64,000 nt of DNA, taken from assembly GCA_036925085.1 (NCBI GenBank), contig JAUPFP010000110.1:124001-188000 (forward strand), read 5' to 3'. This stretch comes from Brachycybe producta (lineage: Eukaryota > Arthropoda > Diplopoda > Playtdesmida > Andrognathidae). The translations under genes were made by a program, and so were the position numbers. Under the pieces are notes generated by a model. The model had not been told where the DNA came from and made no database searches. It worked only from the letters and a program-made list of their open reading frames with translations. This document shows positions 53,740 through 64,000 of the stretch, one piece after another; the stretch's first letter is position 1; each line of letters opens with the position of its first letter.

Positions 53740-54215
53740 TTTAAAAAAAATTATTATTCTGTTTTTAAAGAAAAACGAAAAGCATTATTTTTTTTAGAAA
53801 CTAGAAAGGGTATTTCATAAAAAGTTTATTTTGAAAGATATCATTACCCTTCTACTATCTAAAACAGCGGTCGCCAACCTTTCGGACCTCACTGACCACT
53901 AAATTCGTATGAATTTTTTTAAAAAGATAAATACATTTGTCAAATAATAATGATCAGAGAACTTCCATTTTATTAATATGAAAGGCACCTATTTAATATA
54001 TATAAGGCGAAAATTGTCATTCAGAATATAAGAATAATGCCCACATTTTTCTGCGGACCACCAAAATTTTCTCGTGGACCCCCCAGTGGTCCACGGACCA
54101 CCGATTGGCGGCCGCTGCCCTAAAACACATTCACGTTTCTCTTCAATTTGCACTTAAAAGATAGAATAATCAAGTTTCGAGGAGCATTTATTAAACTTTA
54201 AATTTCAACTTAATA
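53740..54215. mobile_element. Foldback MITE split by an hAT insertion
   Basis: The left modules (TTAGAAACTAGAAAGGGTAT, AAAAAGTTTATTTTGAAAGA) and the right arm ((C)CCTTCTACTATCTAAAA ... CTAAAACACATTCACGTTTC, TTAAAAGATAGAATAATCAA) become contiguous when the element at 53865-54117 is removed. This gives the relative age: foldback first, hAT later. Confidence 0.7.
53865..54117. mobile_element. hAT-type non-autonomous element
   Basis: Terminal repeats CAGCGGTCGCCAACCTTTCG and its imperfect complement ending GGCGGCCGCTG. Internal GGTCCACGGACCACC-type motifs. Flanks ATCTAAAA and CCCTAAAA agree at 6 of 8 positions, compatible with an 8-base duplication. The same family occurs at 59147-59765. Confidence 0.75.
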
Positions 54216-54839
54216 ATCTTGTTCAAGTGTTGAAATTTAAAAAGCAAACAAAGATGCAAATTGCAGTATTTCATGATAAAATAAATTTTAAAAATAAACA
54301 TTTTATGATTGTTTTTAAAATAGATGTAATTTGGTAACTTTTTTTTTTTACAACTTGTGCCAACAAAAGTGAAAAGAAATTTTTATTTTTCAAACTAATA
54401 TAGAAAGTTTATTTTTAAAGATAATTATTATCTTGCGAATTATATACGTTCTGTCATTTGTTATTCTAGTTTTAAATGGAATTCATAAATCTTGAATTTT
54501 ATTTTATTAGTTCCTTTTATTAAAAAAAAAACCTTTTCGTTATCAGAACTCAAATCAATAATTCGATAAAACGTGACAATTGTTACACATGATTATTGCT
54601 TTGTTCCGTTTTCACAATTTAACATTTCATGACAGGATTGATTTAAATCAAAAAATGATTTTTTTTGTTCAAAAAAAATTTAATAAAAAATGAGACTTCA
54701 TTATTTAATATTTGTTAGAAAATAAGTTATTCTTTAGCCCTACTTTTTTCAGAAAGCAGAGTCAAAACTAAAGCTAAATTTGAAAATGATTACGTTTTTT
54801 AAGAATATTATAAATTAATAAAGTAACGAAAAAAGTATT

Positions 54840-55255
54840 GCTTTTTTCTAAGTCGTGAATTAAATAACAAATTTAATTTTAAAAAAACGTTTAATTTTAT
54901 CGATTTTTTTAATAAAAATCATGATTTTTTATTAAGAAATATTGATAAAATTAAATGTTTTTTAAAAAAATTAAAATCATGATTTTTATTAAGAAAAAAT
55001 GATAAAATTCTGTTTTTTTTTTTTAAAAAAATAAAATTATAAATTTTATTAAGAAAAATTTTATAAAAAAATTTAATTTTTATCGATTTTGCTTAATAAA
55101 AATTATGATTTTAAAATTAAAGAATCATGATTTTTTATTAAGAAATATTGATAAAATGAAATGTTTTTTTTAAAATTAAAATCATAAATTTTATTAAGAA
55201 AAATTTTATAAAAAAAACATTTAAATTTTATCGATTTTTCTTAATAAAAAATTAT
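54840..55255. repeat. Degenerate AT repeat of ATCATGATTTTTTATTAAGAAA units
   Basis: Units containing ATTTTATCGATTTTT, AATAAAAATCATGATTTTT and TTAAGAAATATTGATAAAA occur in both orientations. It looks like a decayed inverted and tandem array. Ends at a C-homopolymer (about 55257-55268). Confidence 0.6.
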
Positions 55256-55869
55256 GACCCCCCCCCCCTTTCCTCACTCTGATAACAATTCCATTGTTAC
55301 GTGTAATCTTCGACATAAATCCGATTTAATTTTTGAGTATGACGTCACTATGAATATTATAGGATGGTTCGTTTAACAATGGAGGGAAACAATATTTAAT
55401 TTAATTATTTTGATAATTTTCCATTACATGTATAGTATACATTTATAACATAGTTAAGATTTCAACGAAACCAAAGATAAATGAATTTACGCAGAAAAAA
55501 GTGATTTTTATTCAGTTATTATTTTCATTCGTACTCCTCCTCAGATGCACCAATTGTTTGGAATTGGTGCAGCTTACACTCAAAGAGAGAGAGAAAGAGA
55601 ATGGAAAAAAAGGGGGGGGGGAAGGAAATTCGGTACAAGTTATCCCAGAATGCATTTCGCACACCACTCATATACAGGGTTGTTAATCTAGCTTATTCAT
55701 ATGTATGACAGTTAGGTGCAGTTGGAATCTTCTTTTGGTATAAATTCTATTTTGTCAGCTGTTATTTATTATTATGAGTGTTTTTATGTTTCTCTTTTTT
55801 TTTATTTATCCGTTTTACAGCAAGTCCCGCGGTCTTTTAACAGTTTTAGCTTTTTACTGCTGTTTTAAA

Positions 55870-56444
55870 GCTGGTTACAGACGGTCAATTCTGGCTTGTC
55901 AATCGTGAGCGTGGGAACATACACGTTTGTTCAAATCGTTATGCTTTGCAATGACATGAACAATTATATATATAATATCCCAGGTCTGTGTGTGTGTGTG
56001 TGGAGTAACAAAAACCATTGAAGCACGTCGGAATTTATATAAATTTGAATAAATGAACCGTTTTTTTTTCTCAAGGTCAACTATATGTTGAACTCTTCCT
56101 TTCGAAAGTGTAGAAGGGGGGGGGGGGAGAAAGAGAGAAAAGTGGGAGGGGGTGAGGGGAAAAGTTTGGAAAGTGTAGAACGGGGAGAGAGAGAGAAAAG
56201 TGGCAGAGGGTGACTGAAATTGAAATGAAAGGAGTAAAAAAAGGAAAAAACGACGCGCATGCGCACAATTGCCTGTGAATTTTTCTCCCGTCATTTATGA
56301 CGGGTTACCCCACTAGTAACTATATACTAAGAGTTAAACCGTTAGTTTAGTTAAAAAAGTGAAAATAAATAGGCTTTTGTCTACATAAAATATCAAAAGA
56401 AAACTGAATGATTGACAAGGCGGAATTAACTGTCTGTACCCAGC
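55870..56444. mobile_element. GCTGGGTACAGACG-family MITE containing a nested Helitron-like element
   Basis: The left part (GCTGGTTACAGACGGTCAAT to AATGACATGAACAATTA) and the right part (AAAATAAATAGGCTTTTGTC to GTCTGTACCCAGC) form one element matching the copies at 39886 and 40082 once 55979-56317 is removed. Terminal repeats GCTGGTTACAGACGGTCAAT and its complement GAATTAACTGTCTGTACCCAGC. Confidence 0.7.
55979..56317 (+). mobile_element. Helitron-like non-autonomous element, nested copy
   Basis: Starts TCCCAGGTCTGTGTGTG and ends CACTAGT, with the same perfect hairpin CCCGTCA-TTTA-TGACGGG (56287-56304) 8 bases before CTAGT (56313-56317). It shares GGAATTTATATAAATTTGAA, GACGCGCATGCGCACAATTG with the copy at 52101 and has an internal duplication of the GGAAAGTGTAGA block. 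Confidence 0.7.
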
Positions 56445-56764
56445 TTTGTAGCCGAAAGGAGGGAGACGTGTTCAGAATGGTAAATAGGTTTCTAACCCTT
56501 CTTCTGTTTAATAGTTTAGTCAGTGTGTGAGTCAGGGTTTTCTTAAGATTCACTGAACTGAATGAACTTTTGATTTAGACTTTGATTGTCTTTCATATAG
56601 TTTCATAAACAATTGCGCATTCTGAGTATTCAACACAAAGATATCCTGTTTATTCTTAATTGTTCAGGCTTCCTCCTCCTTGAGAGCTAGTCACTAGTAA
56701 AGTCGGGAGTTGCCTCAAAGATAATCTTTGGTTTCCCGACTAGTACTAGGGGGCTGGCAACATT

Positions 56765-56955
56765 TTCGATATTTTGATATTTTTTAAAATATATTGTACT
56801 CGATATATTGAAATATCGAAAATAAATCGAAATATTGAAATATCGAAAATAAATCGAAATATTAAAAATAAATCGAAATATTGAAATATCGAAAATAAAT
56901 TGAAATATTGAAAAATATCGAAAATAAATCGAAATATTGAAAAATGTCGAAATAT
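56765..56955. repeat. ATTGAAATATCGAAAATAAATCGAA tandem repeat
   Basis: About six to seven degenerate units of roughly 25-27 bases built from GAAATATTGAAATATCGAAA and ATAAATC. It abuts the TA array that follows. Confidence 0.8.
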
Positions 56956-57040
56956 ACTTGAGTATGTTTACAATGATCAGTTTATCACTAATGCTATATT
57001 ATATATAATGCTATACTAATACTAATAACTATATACTAAT

Positions 57041-57251
<211 letters not shown>

Positions 57252-57284
57252 AGTTTTATTTATTTTAGATTTTTTGGGTTATTT

Positions 57285-57805
57285 TTTTTTTCGGTTTTTC
57301 GATTTTTTTTTTTTCGGTTTTTCGATTTTTTTCTTCGGTTTTTCGATTTTTTTATTTGGTTTTTCGATTTTTTTTTCTTCGGTTTTTCTAGTTTTTTTTT
57401 TTTTAGATTTTTCGATTTTTTTTTTAGGTTTTTCGATTTTTTTTCTTTCGGTTTTTCGATTTTTTTTTTCGGTTTTTCGATTTTTTTTTCGGTTTTTCGA
57501 TTTTTTTTTCTTCGGTTTTTCGATTTTTTTTTACTTCGGTTTTTCGATTTTTTTTTACTTCGGTTTTTCGATTATTTTTACTTCGGTTTTTCGATTTTTT
57601 TACTTCGATTTTTTTTTTCTTCGGTTTTTCGATTTTTTTACTTCGATTTTTTTTTTCTTCGGTTTTTCGATTTTTTTTTTCTTCCGTTTTTTGATTTTTT
57701 TTTCTTCGGTTTTTCGATTTTTTTACTTCGGTTTTTCGATTTTTTTTACTTCGGTTTTTCGATTTTTTTACTTCGATTTTTTTTTACTTCGGTTTTTCGA
57801 TTTTA
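57285..57805. repeat. TTCGGTTTTTCGATTTTTTT tandem array
   Basis: About 25 units of 18-22 bases, TTCGGTTTTTCGATTTTTTT with variable T-runs and TACTTCG variants. The long Phe-rich plus-strand frames are artefacts. Read in reverse the unit is AAATCGAAAAACCGAA, related to the ATAAATCGAA array at 56765, so the TA array may lie at the centre of one large decayed inverted repeat. Confidence 0.9.
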
Positions 57806-58224
57806 TGAGCTGGGTTTTTAAACTTTTTTCTATATGGGAACTCTTGTTTCAAAGGGTTTTATTTACTTTGTAAGGTATCTTTAGCAAGGTAGTGACAATA
57901 ATCACTTATCACTTCCAAGCAATAATTTTAAATGTTTTTCACACCGGTTTTGCCAAATTTAGAGAAATATTCATTAGATTCCTATAAAATTTACAAATTT
58001 TTTTTTCAAGTGTTAACACTTTATGCAATACGTTTGTTAAGGTAGTATAACAATTAGTTTCTTAAGTTACATTTTTACTTGAAATTCATATAAAAATTAA
58101 AAAGAGGAAATATTTTATAATAAAAAATATGATTAAAAAATCCGATTAAATTTAACAAAATAATCAATCAAATCAATTTTTTAAAAGAAATTTAAAATAT
58201 CGTTAAGAACAAGGTTTGAACTCT

Positions 58225-58575
58225 TTTGTTATTCTGTCTTACAGAAACAAAATTAAGACAAATTTGAAAGTTATTTAGAAACTAGAATTTTAGCTAAATC
58301 ACTTAAAGATATTTTCATATTCATATTTTTTTTAAAAATAAACTTTTTATGTCAGTTTTAAAATTATCCCAACTTAACAACGCACAGTATTTTTTGATAT
58401 CTTGGTCTATAAAAAGTTTATTATGAAATATATCAACATGAAAATAGTATTAAGTGATTCAACTACCATTCCAGTTTTTAACAAGACTTTCAATATCTCT
58501 CCTCTTCTGAAACGCAGAATAAACAAAAGAATTCAAAAATCAGCTGTTCATAAATCCTATTAAAGTTGACATGAG
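58225..58575. mobile_element. Foldback MITE copy
   Basis: Left: TTATTCTGTCTTACAGAAAC, TTTAGAAACTAGAATTTTAG, AAAATAAACTTTTTATGTCA. Right: TATAAAAAGTTTATTATGAA, TTAAGTGATTCAACTACCAT, CTGAAACGCAGAATAAAC. Both arms are recognisable. Confidence 0.7.
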
Positions 58576-58920
58576 AAATTTTGAAATGAAAGAAACCCCA
58601 TGGAAAATTAAGAGTCAAAAGGTGTTATTATTTTGATTGTACCCATAATGTATTATTATGCTTATTATGCTTATGCATGAAAAGTGTCAAACTTGAAACA
58701 GACTTTTATGTATATTTTAAAAGGAAGGGAAAGAACGACAATAATGCTAATATATAGTGCATAGAAAGCTATAAATTATACCGTTAACGTGTACTCTGTG
58801 TGTGTGTAAGTGTGGTTATTCTACGGAAATAAATCGGATCTTTTTGGAGGCCTCCTTTTAAGGAAGGATTCGGATCGATCGATGATCCTTTTTTTTTTTT
58901 TTTGGTATTGCGGTGGAAAC

Positions 58921-58942
58921 GGAGAGAGAGAGAGAGAGAGAA
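58921..58942. repeat. (GA)n microsatellite
   Basis: Eleven or so GA units just left of the nested transposon cluster. Confidence 0.85.
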
Positions 58943-58982
58943 AAAGTAGAGTGCATTTTAGGTGCGTTCGTCCTTAGTTTTA

Positions 58983-60320
58983 GGCCGGATACAAACGATC
59001 AATTCTGGCTTATCTATCCTGACCTTTTTTTTATTTTATAAAAGCCATTTGTTAAGATGGTTTAATGAACAACTGATTTTTGAATTCTGATTAATACTCT
59101 TATTTTTAAAGAGCAAAATTAAGAGAAACTAGAATGTGCTTTAGTGCAGCGGTTGCCAACCGGTGGTCCGTGAGAAAATTTTGGTGGTCCGCAGAAAATT
59201 CTGGACATTATTTCCTTTTTTTGTTTGTTTTATTAATTTTCGAAGAAATTCTTATATTCTGAAAGACAATTTTCGCCTTAAATTAAGGGAAACTAGAATG
59301 TGCTTTAGTGCAGCGGTCGCAAACCGGTGGTCCGTGAGAAAATTTTGGTGGTCCGCAGAAAAATCTGGACATTATTTCCTTTTTTTGTTTTATTAATTTT
59401 CTAAGAAATTCTTATATTCTGAAAGACAATTTTCGCCTTAAATTAAGGGAAACTAGAATGTGCTTTAGTGCAGCGGTCGCAAACCGGTGGTCCGTGAGAA
59501 AATTTTGGTGGTCCGCAGAAAAATCTGGACATTATTTCCTTTTTTTTGTTTTATTAATTTTCGAAGAAATTCTTATATTCTGAATGACAATTTTCGCCTT
59601 ATATATTAAATAGGTGCCTTTCATATTAATAAAATGGCAGTTCTCTGATCATTATTATTTGACAAATGTATTTATCTTTTTAAAAAAATTCATACTCTAG
59701 TGGTCCACGGGATTTAAAATTATGAATTTGATGGTCCGTGAGGTCTGAAAGGTTAGCGACCGCTGCTTTAGTGAGTAGTAAGGGGTGTGGCTAAATCATT
59801 TAAGTGTATTTTCATGTTGAATATATCTTTCAAAATAAACTTTTTAAGAGACAGAAAATTACATTAAAAAGTTAAGTTATTTTCAGACTCACATGTAAAA
59901 AGCTTATTTTGAAAGATAATCAACATGGAAAATAATCTTAAGTGATTCATCTACCCTTCTAGTTTCTAAAACGCATTCAAGTTTTTCTTCATTTTGTACC
60001 TGAAAGGATAAATTAGGGTTAGCAAGGTTTATATTTTAAAACCAATTTAATTTAATAAAATGTTTAAATTGCCCTTCAATGATGTTGACTTGAACGATCT
60101 ACTCTGCAAGCTATGGATGGACAAGCCATGCATTTTTGTAATGATCGGAAAATAAGCAATTAATTTTAAAAACGCAGAAAATAAATAGCTTCTTGTCCAC
60201 ATATGAAAATATCAATGAAAAATTGACAAAAATTGTTTGAACGCGATTTTGAAAGAAAGAGAATCAAGGACTAAATAAGCCAGATCGGACAAGCCAGAAT
60301 TGATTCGTGTGTATCCGGTC
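58983..60320. mobile_element. Three-level nested transposon: MITE, foldback, hAT
   Basis: The outer element has ends GGCCGGATACAAACGATCAA and its complement TTGATTCGTGTGTATCCGGT (the GCTGGGTACAGACG family). Its interior is split by a foldback copy (about 59040-60060: GAGCAAAATTAAGAGAAACT ... CTTCTAGTTTCTAAAACGCA). That in turn is split by an hAT element at 59147-59765. Insertion order therefore reads outer, foldback, hAT. Confidence 0.65.
59147..59765. mobile_element. hAT element with perfect 8-base duplication and internal tandem triplication
   Basis: Ends CAGCGGTTGCCAACCGGTGG and GGTTAGCGACCGCTG, flanked by CTTTAGTG on both sides (59139-59146, 59766-59773). Unlike the 253-base relative at 53865, this copy is 619 bases long. 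The excess comes from tandem units of about 160 bases (starts near 59117, 59281 and 59441) that include the left flank and target duplication, so the tandem duplication followed insertion. Confidence 0.85.
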
Positions 60321-60729
60321 TTAGTATTTTTTTTTTGTGTTGCTTCTGTTGTTTCTTCTGAACGACGGTGACGACATACGCATGCGCATTTCAATCCATC
60401 GCTTCACTTTTTTTTTTTTGCAAGATGAGAAAACCGATCTCTCTTTCTTTTCTTTTCCTTTACAATTCTGTCTTTCGACTTATTTGTTATTGGCAAACAT
60501 ACAAAATGTTCATTTCTGCGAACAAAAAAAAATGTAAAATTAGATTATAATTGTTGCTTTTTGCGTCACATAAATATTTCATTTAATTTTTTTTTTGTAA
60601 ATTAATGACATTAAAAATAACTATAATAACCTAATGTAATTCCAATTGTCATTGATATACTTTATCAGGTATCCAGCTTATCAATCAGTGATTCACTTCA
60701 ATAGAGAAATTACTTTTAGTCTATATATC

Positions 60730-61042
<313 letters not shown>

Positions 61043-61966
61043 TTATATATATCATTTATTAATTATGAAAATGAAACCGCCGTGCTAAGTGTATCTTTAA
61101 AAAGGGAGCTAAAATAAAAAAAGTAAATTTAGAGGAAGACCTCCAATTGTTAAATAATTTGCAAATAAACCCGGTTATTTTCTTTTGACAATATTATGTT
61201 TTTCACGAGCAACTTTTAAGGATTCTTACAGATGATGATCAATCCAGATTTTTGTCAATCCAAAAATCGATTGTATGAGTGTGGTGGATTTTTTTTTGGC
61301 TTATTCTATATAATTTTTATTGCTCTTCAATCTTTGTTTCGACTTTTCCGTTTAGCTTGAAATCCACTTTAGTTTTTTATAGGGTGGTTGTGATGATGAT
61401 TTTTTGTAGAATTTAATGTTATGTTATGTTGGTGAAAATATGAGTAAAATTAGTTCAAAAATATCAAAAATAGTTGGCTCTGGCTTCCTCCTACATGCAA
61501 TTTCGAAAGAAAAACAAGACACTATTGGTTTTTTGACATCTTTTGTCGATATTGAAAGACGACACTCTAGATTTTTATTGGAGATAAGATAAACCAGGAT
61601 TGACAAGCTTAATCTTAAAAAAAGTAGAGAAATGTGGCAAAAGTATTTTAATAAATAAATAAACATTTGAAATGTCTGTTTGAAAAGCAAAAAAAAAAAA
61701 ATAATTTTCTCGATTTTCAACAAACTTAATGTTTAAAACAACCTTAAAACAAATTAGATAAATTAAATTGAGGTATAGTTAAATTTAGTTAAAATTGTCA
61801 TTTTTTTAAAATTACAAATTATAAAATATTCTGTGAGTATTTCTTTTAAATGCTGCTAAAAACATCAACTACGCAAAATATAAAGTTAAAAATATAAAAA
61901 AAGAAGTATCACAATTACTTGTCAAATTATGCAAATGAAAATATGGAAGTTAATTTAAATTATGTA

Positions 61967-62269
61967 ATACCTAGTACACACCTGATAATTTAAATGCATT
62001 TAAATAATAAACGTGTTCTACAGAGCCCTGTGCAGGACAAACAAACAAATATATCGAATTCAATTTATTCAGTTAATAATCTGAAAATATTCGAGTTAAT
62101 ACTTAAATATAATTTATAAACTATTGACGAAATATTGATTTAGTATTTCAATTTAAAATATTAATAATAAAGTCAATTTTTATTTGGTTCATGTCCTTAA
62201 CTGGATTCCGTATAATTCACCTAAACACATTTAATTTGAATTCATTTAACTCATGTGTGTACAAGGTAT
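61967..62269. mobile_element. Dispersed TIR element, complete copy
   Basis: Terminal repeats ATACCTAGTACACAC and GTGTGTACAAGGTAT (one mismatch). Its body matches 42663-42955 closely. About 300 bases, non-coding. I do not see a clear target duplication (flanks TTATGTA and AAGAGAA). Confidence 0.7.
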
Positions 62270-62424
62270 AAGAGAAATGAATCCAGAAATATGAATTGTT
62301 TAAGTTAGATATGAACCAATAATATCGAATAAATAAAATGGAAATTGCCAGTAAGAGAGTAAATAAATATCTTTTTGAAATGGCTGTCATTTTTTTAAAA
62401 TATTTTTTTAGTCTTCTAGTTTAT

Positions 62425-62720
62425 GAGCAGCTGAGATTATTCTACTTTTTAGGAACAACACTGAGAAAATGAAAATGAAAGTGTGTTACAAACTAGAAGA
62501 ATGGTATTTTCCATATGGATATCTTTCAAATTTAACACTAAATGAACACTTTTATAGACAAACATGTCTACTAATTGGGTGACCATTGTCGAAACTTAAC
62601 ATAAAAGATTAATGATGTCAACGTGATTGAACAACCCTTCTAGTTTCTAAAACACTTTCAAGTCGTAATTTTGCTCCTTAAAGACAGAATAAATAAGAGT
62701 TCGAGGGATTGTTTACATTT
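62425..62720. mobile_element. Foldback MITE copy
   Basis: Left arm: GAGATTATTCTACTTTTTAG, GTGTGTTACAAACTAGAAGA. Right arm: ACCCTTCTAGTTTCTAAAAC, ACTTTCAAGTCGTAATTTTG, TTAAAGACAGAATAAATAAG. Close to consensus on the right arm. Confidence 0.7.
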
Positions 62721-63395
62721 TAAAATATAAAGTTATTTATAAACTGTGGGGTTTTCTTTATTCTTTACGTTGTTTCCAAAAGGTATTTGAAATTTTTGTT
62801 TTACGTTTACAAATTACGTGTTAGATTCGTTGTTCCGCAACAGAAAATTGATATTAAAATTTAAGAGAGCATTCTATAGTGTCCCAGACCAAAGGCACAC
62901 ATAATGTAGGCCCTATATTATGCAGCACCTGTGTGAACATAGTGTGACACTCTGTATTGACATACACACACTGTATATTATTATGTATTATAATGAGTGT
63001 GTGTTTATTGTCTTTCATTTTCATTATTTTGCAACGTTACAACCGTGCGCATACTAACAGCTATGTAAATATAAACAATGTGTTTATACGTTACGTGTGG
63101 ATCTACTTATACTTATACTGTACTGCACTGTACTACTCAAGACTGACATTTATCATGGGAATGTCACCTGCCCAAAAATAGATCCGAGTTTATTTCGAGG
63201 TTTAACGCTTTAAAAGGGGAGTGGAACGGTTTCAGATTGAAAGGGGGAAAAAAAAGACGGTCTCAAGAGAGCAACACGTTCTTTTTTGTGTGTGTGGCTG
63301 AGTAGTAAATAGACTTGTTACTAATAAAATTTATTTGTTGCCAGACTTAATGATCATTCGAATGAAGAAATAAATGCTTTTTTTTATTATTTTAG

Positions 63396-63758
63396 TTGGA
63401 TTTCATTGAAGAGTTACCAGAAAAGATTGTGACATGGCGGAATTGTTAAACGCCCAATTAAATGCTGCCAAATATGACAAGGTTCAGGACTGTTTGGTAC
63501 TTACGCAACCTTGCGTAATGAAGGCTAATAGTACGGGCAACCTGAATGGACAACAACAAACCACAGTTGGAAATGTCAACAACACTTTGGGAGTTGCTTC
63601 CAATGCAACAACAACAACCGCAACAGGAGGATTGTTGGTGAAGAAAGTTCCGAACAATCAATCGGATAGGATCATGTTGACACATTTGCCAAAGAGACAG
63701 GCTATTGATATTGCCTGGCAAAATCTTTCTTATTCTGTTCCAGAAGCCAGACATAAAG
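63396..63758 (+). CDS. ABCG1/ABCG4-like half-transporter, first coding exon (partial gene)
   Basis: ABCG1 and ABCG4 are half-size ABC transporters that export sterols. The exon starts after TATTATTTTAG at 63395; 38 untranslated bases precede ATG 63434. It encodes 108 residues and ends at the donor AAAG|GTATTA (63758) in phase 1. The first about 75 residues are a variable Asn/Thr-rich leader (runs of NNQ, TTTT). The family-specific block follows: LTHLPKRQAIDIAWQNLSYSV, which in ABCG1/4 immediately precedes the Walker A region. The nucleotide-binding domain and membrane helices must lie beyond the right edge. The gene needs at least one upstream noncoding exon. ABCG1 versus ABCG4 cannot be decided. 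Confidence 0.82.
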
Positions 63759-63782
63759 GTATTATTAATTATTAATCATCAG

Positions 63783-64000
63783 GGCCGTCTTTAAGTCTTT
63801 TGTGGCCCCTGGCATAAGATTTATTTGAGGCCCCCAGCCATTTCTTACAAATAAACTCATTTTTCCCCCAAGGAAATAAAAAGTATTGATGATTCTATGA
63901 TTTCCATTGTATATATTGGAACAGGACTTTTATGAAGTAAATCACAAAAGCGAATAGGCCTATTTTTTTAAAATAGTAAAATGTTTTTGATGTTGGATAA
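63783..64000. mobile_element. Possible left end of an hAT-type element
   Basis: CAGGGCCGTCTTTAAG followed by GTGGCCCCTGGCATAA and GAGGCCCCCAGCC resembles the ends of common animal hAT elements. The right end would be outside the window, so this is tentative. Confidence 0.35.

Overview
The window comes from the nuclear genome of an invertebrate animal. The genes are split by GT-AG introns, mostly about 60 bases to 1 kb long, and there are no operons or Shine-Dalgarno sites. The DNA is AT-rich and full of short non-autonomous DNA transposons and TA-type microsatellites. All gene families recognised are animal ones. I cannot name the phylum from sequence alone. No rRNA, tRNA or CRISPR array was seen.

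Layout. 1-2800: microsatellites, a CACGTG-type minisatellite and a candidate solo LTR. 2844-4742 (-): secreted alpha-carbonic anhydrase. 6713-7102 (-): intronless UQCC2, head-to-head with LYST (7684-25063, +), a giant BEACH/WD40 protein with one 5.4-kb exon. 25923-26790 (-): RBM7, head-to-head with REXO2 (27427-28456, +). 29847-31873 (+): FAM151/menorin. 33085-35829 (+): ZDHHC23-like palmitoyltransferase. 37054-47693 (+): GRAMD1/Aster sterol transporter with a 6.7-kb intron holding two possible alternative exons and a coding-like minisatellite. 47694-63395: about 15.7 kb without a convincing gene, mostly transposons, including nested ones. 63396-63758 (+): first coding exon of an ABCG1/ABCG4-like transporter that runs off the window.

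The genes are unrelated housekeeping or membrane-biology genes and form no pathway cluster. Two groupings look ancient: RBM7 next to REXO2 head-to-head, and ZDHHC23 next to GRAMD1. From memory, both pairs are also neighbours in the human genome (11q23 and 3q13).

The most interesting non-genic signal is a family of palindromic MITEs (termini ACAGGCA...TGCCTGT, apparently 9-base target duplications). Most copies carry GC boxes (CCGCCC/GGGCGG), CCAAT boxes and the CRE octamer TGACGTCA. Copies fill both divergent promoters in the window (UQCC2/LYST and RBM7/REXO2). I count 18 TGACGTCA octamers by eye, where fewer than one would be expected for this base composition. Other repeat families are a long-TIR foldback family with about 15 or more copies, a Helitron-like family with a 3' hairpin plus CTAGT, hAT-type elements with 8-base duplications, and a MITE family with GGCTGGGTACAGACG-type ends. 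Exon boundaries were placed by eye from splice signals, phase continuity and family similarity; the 5' part of LYST between 8280 and 10185 is not fully resolved.
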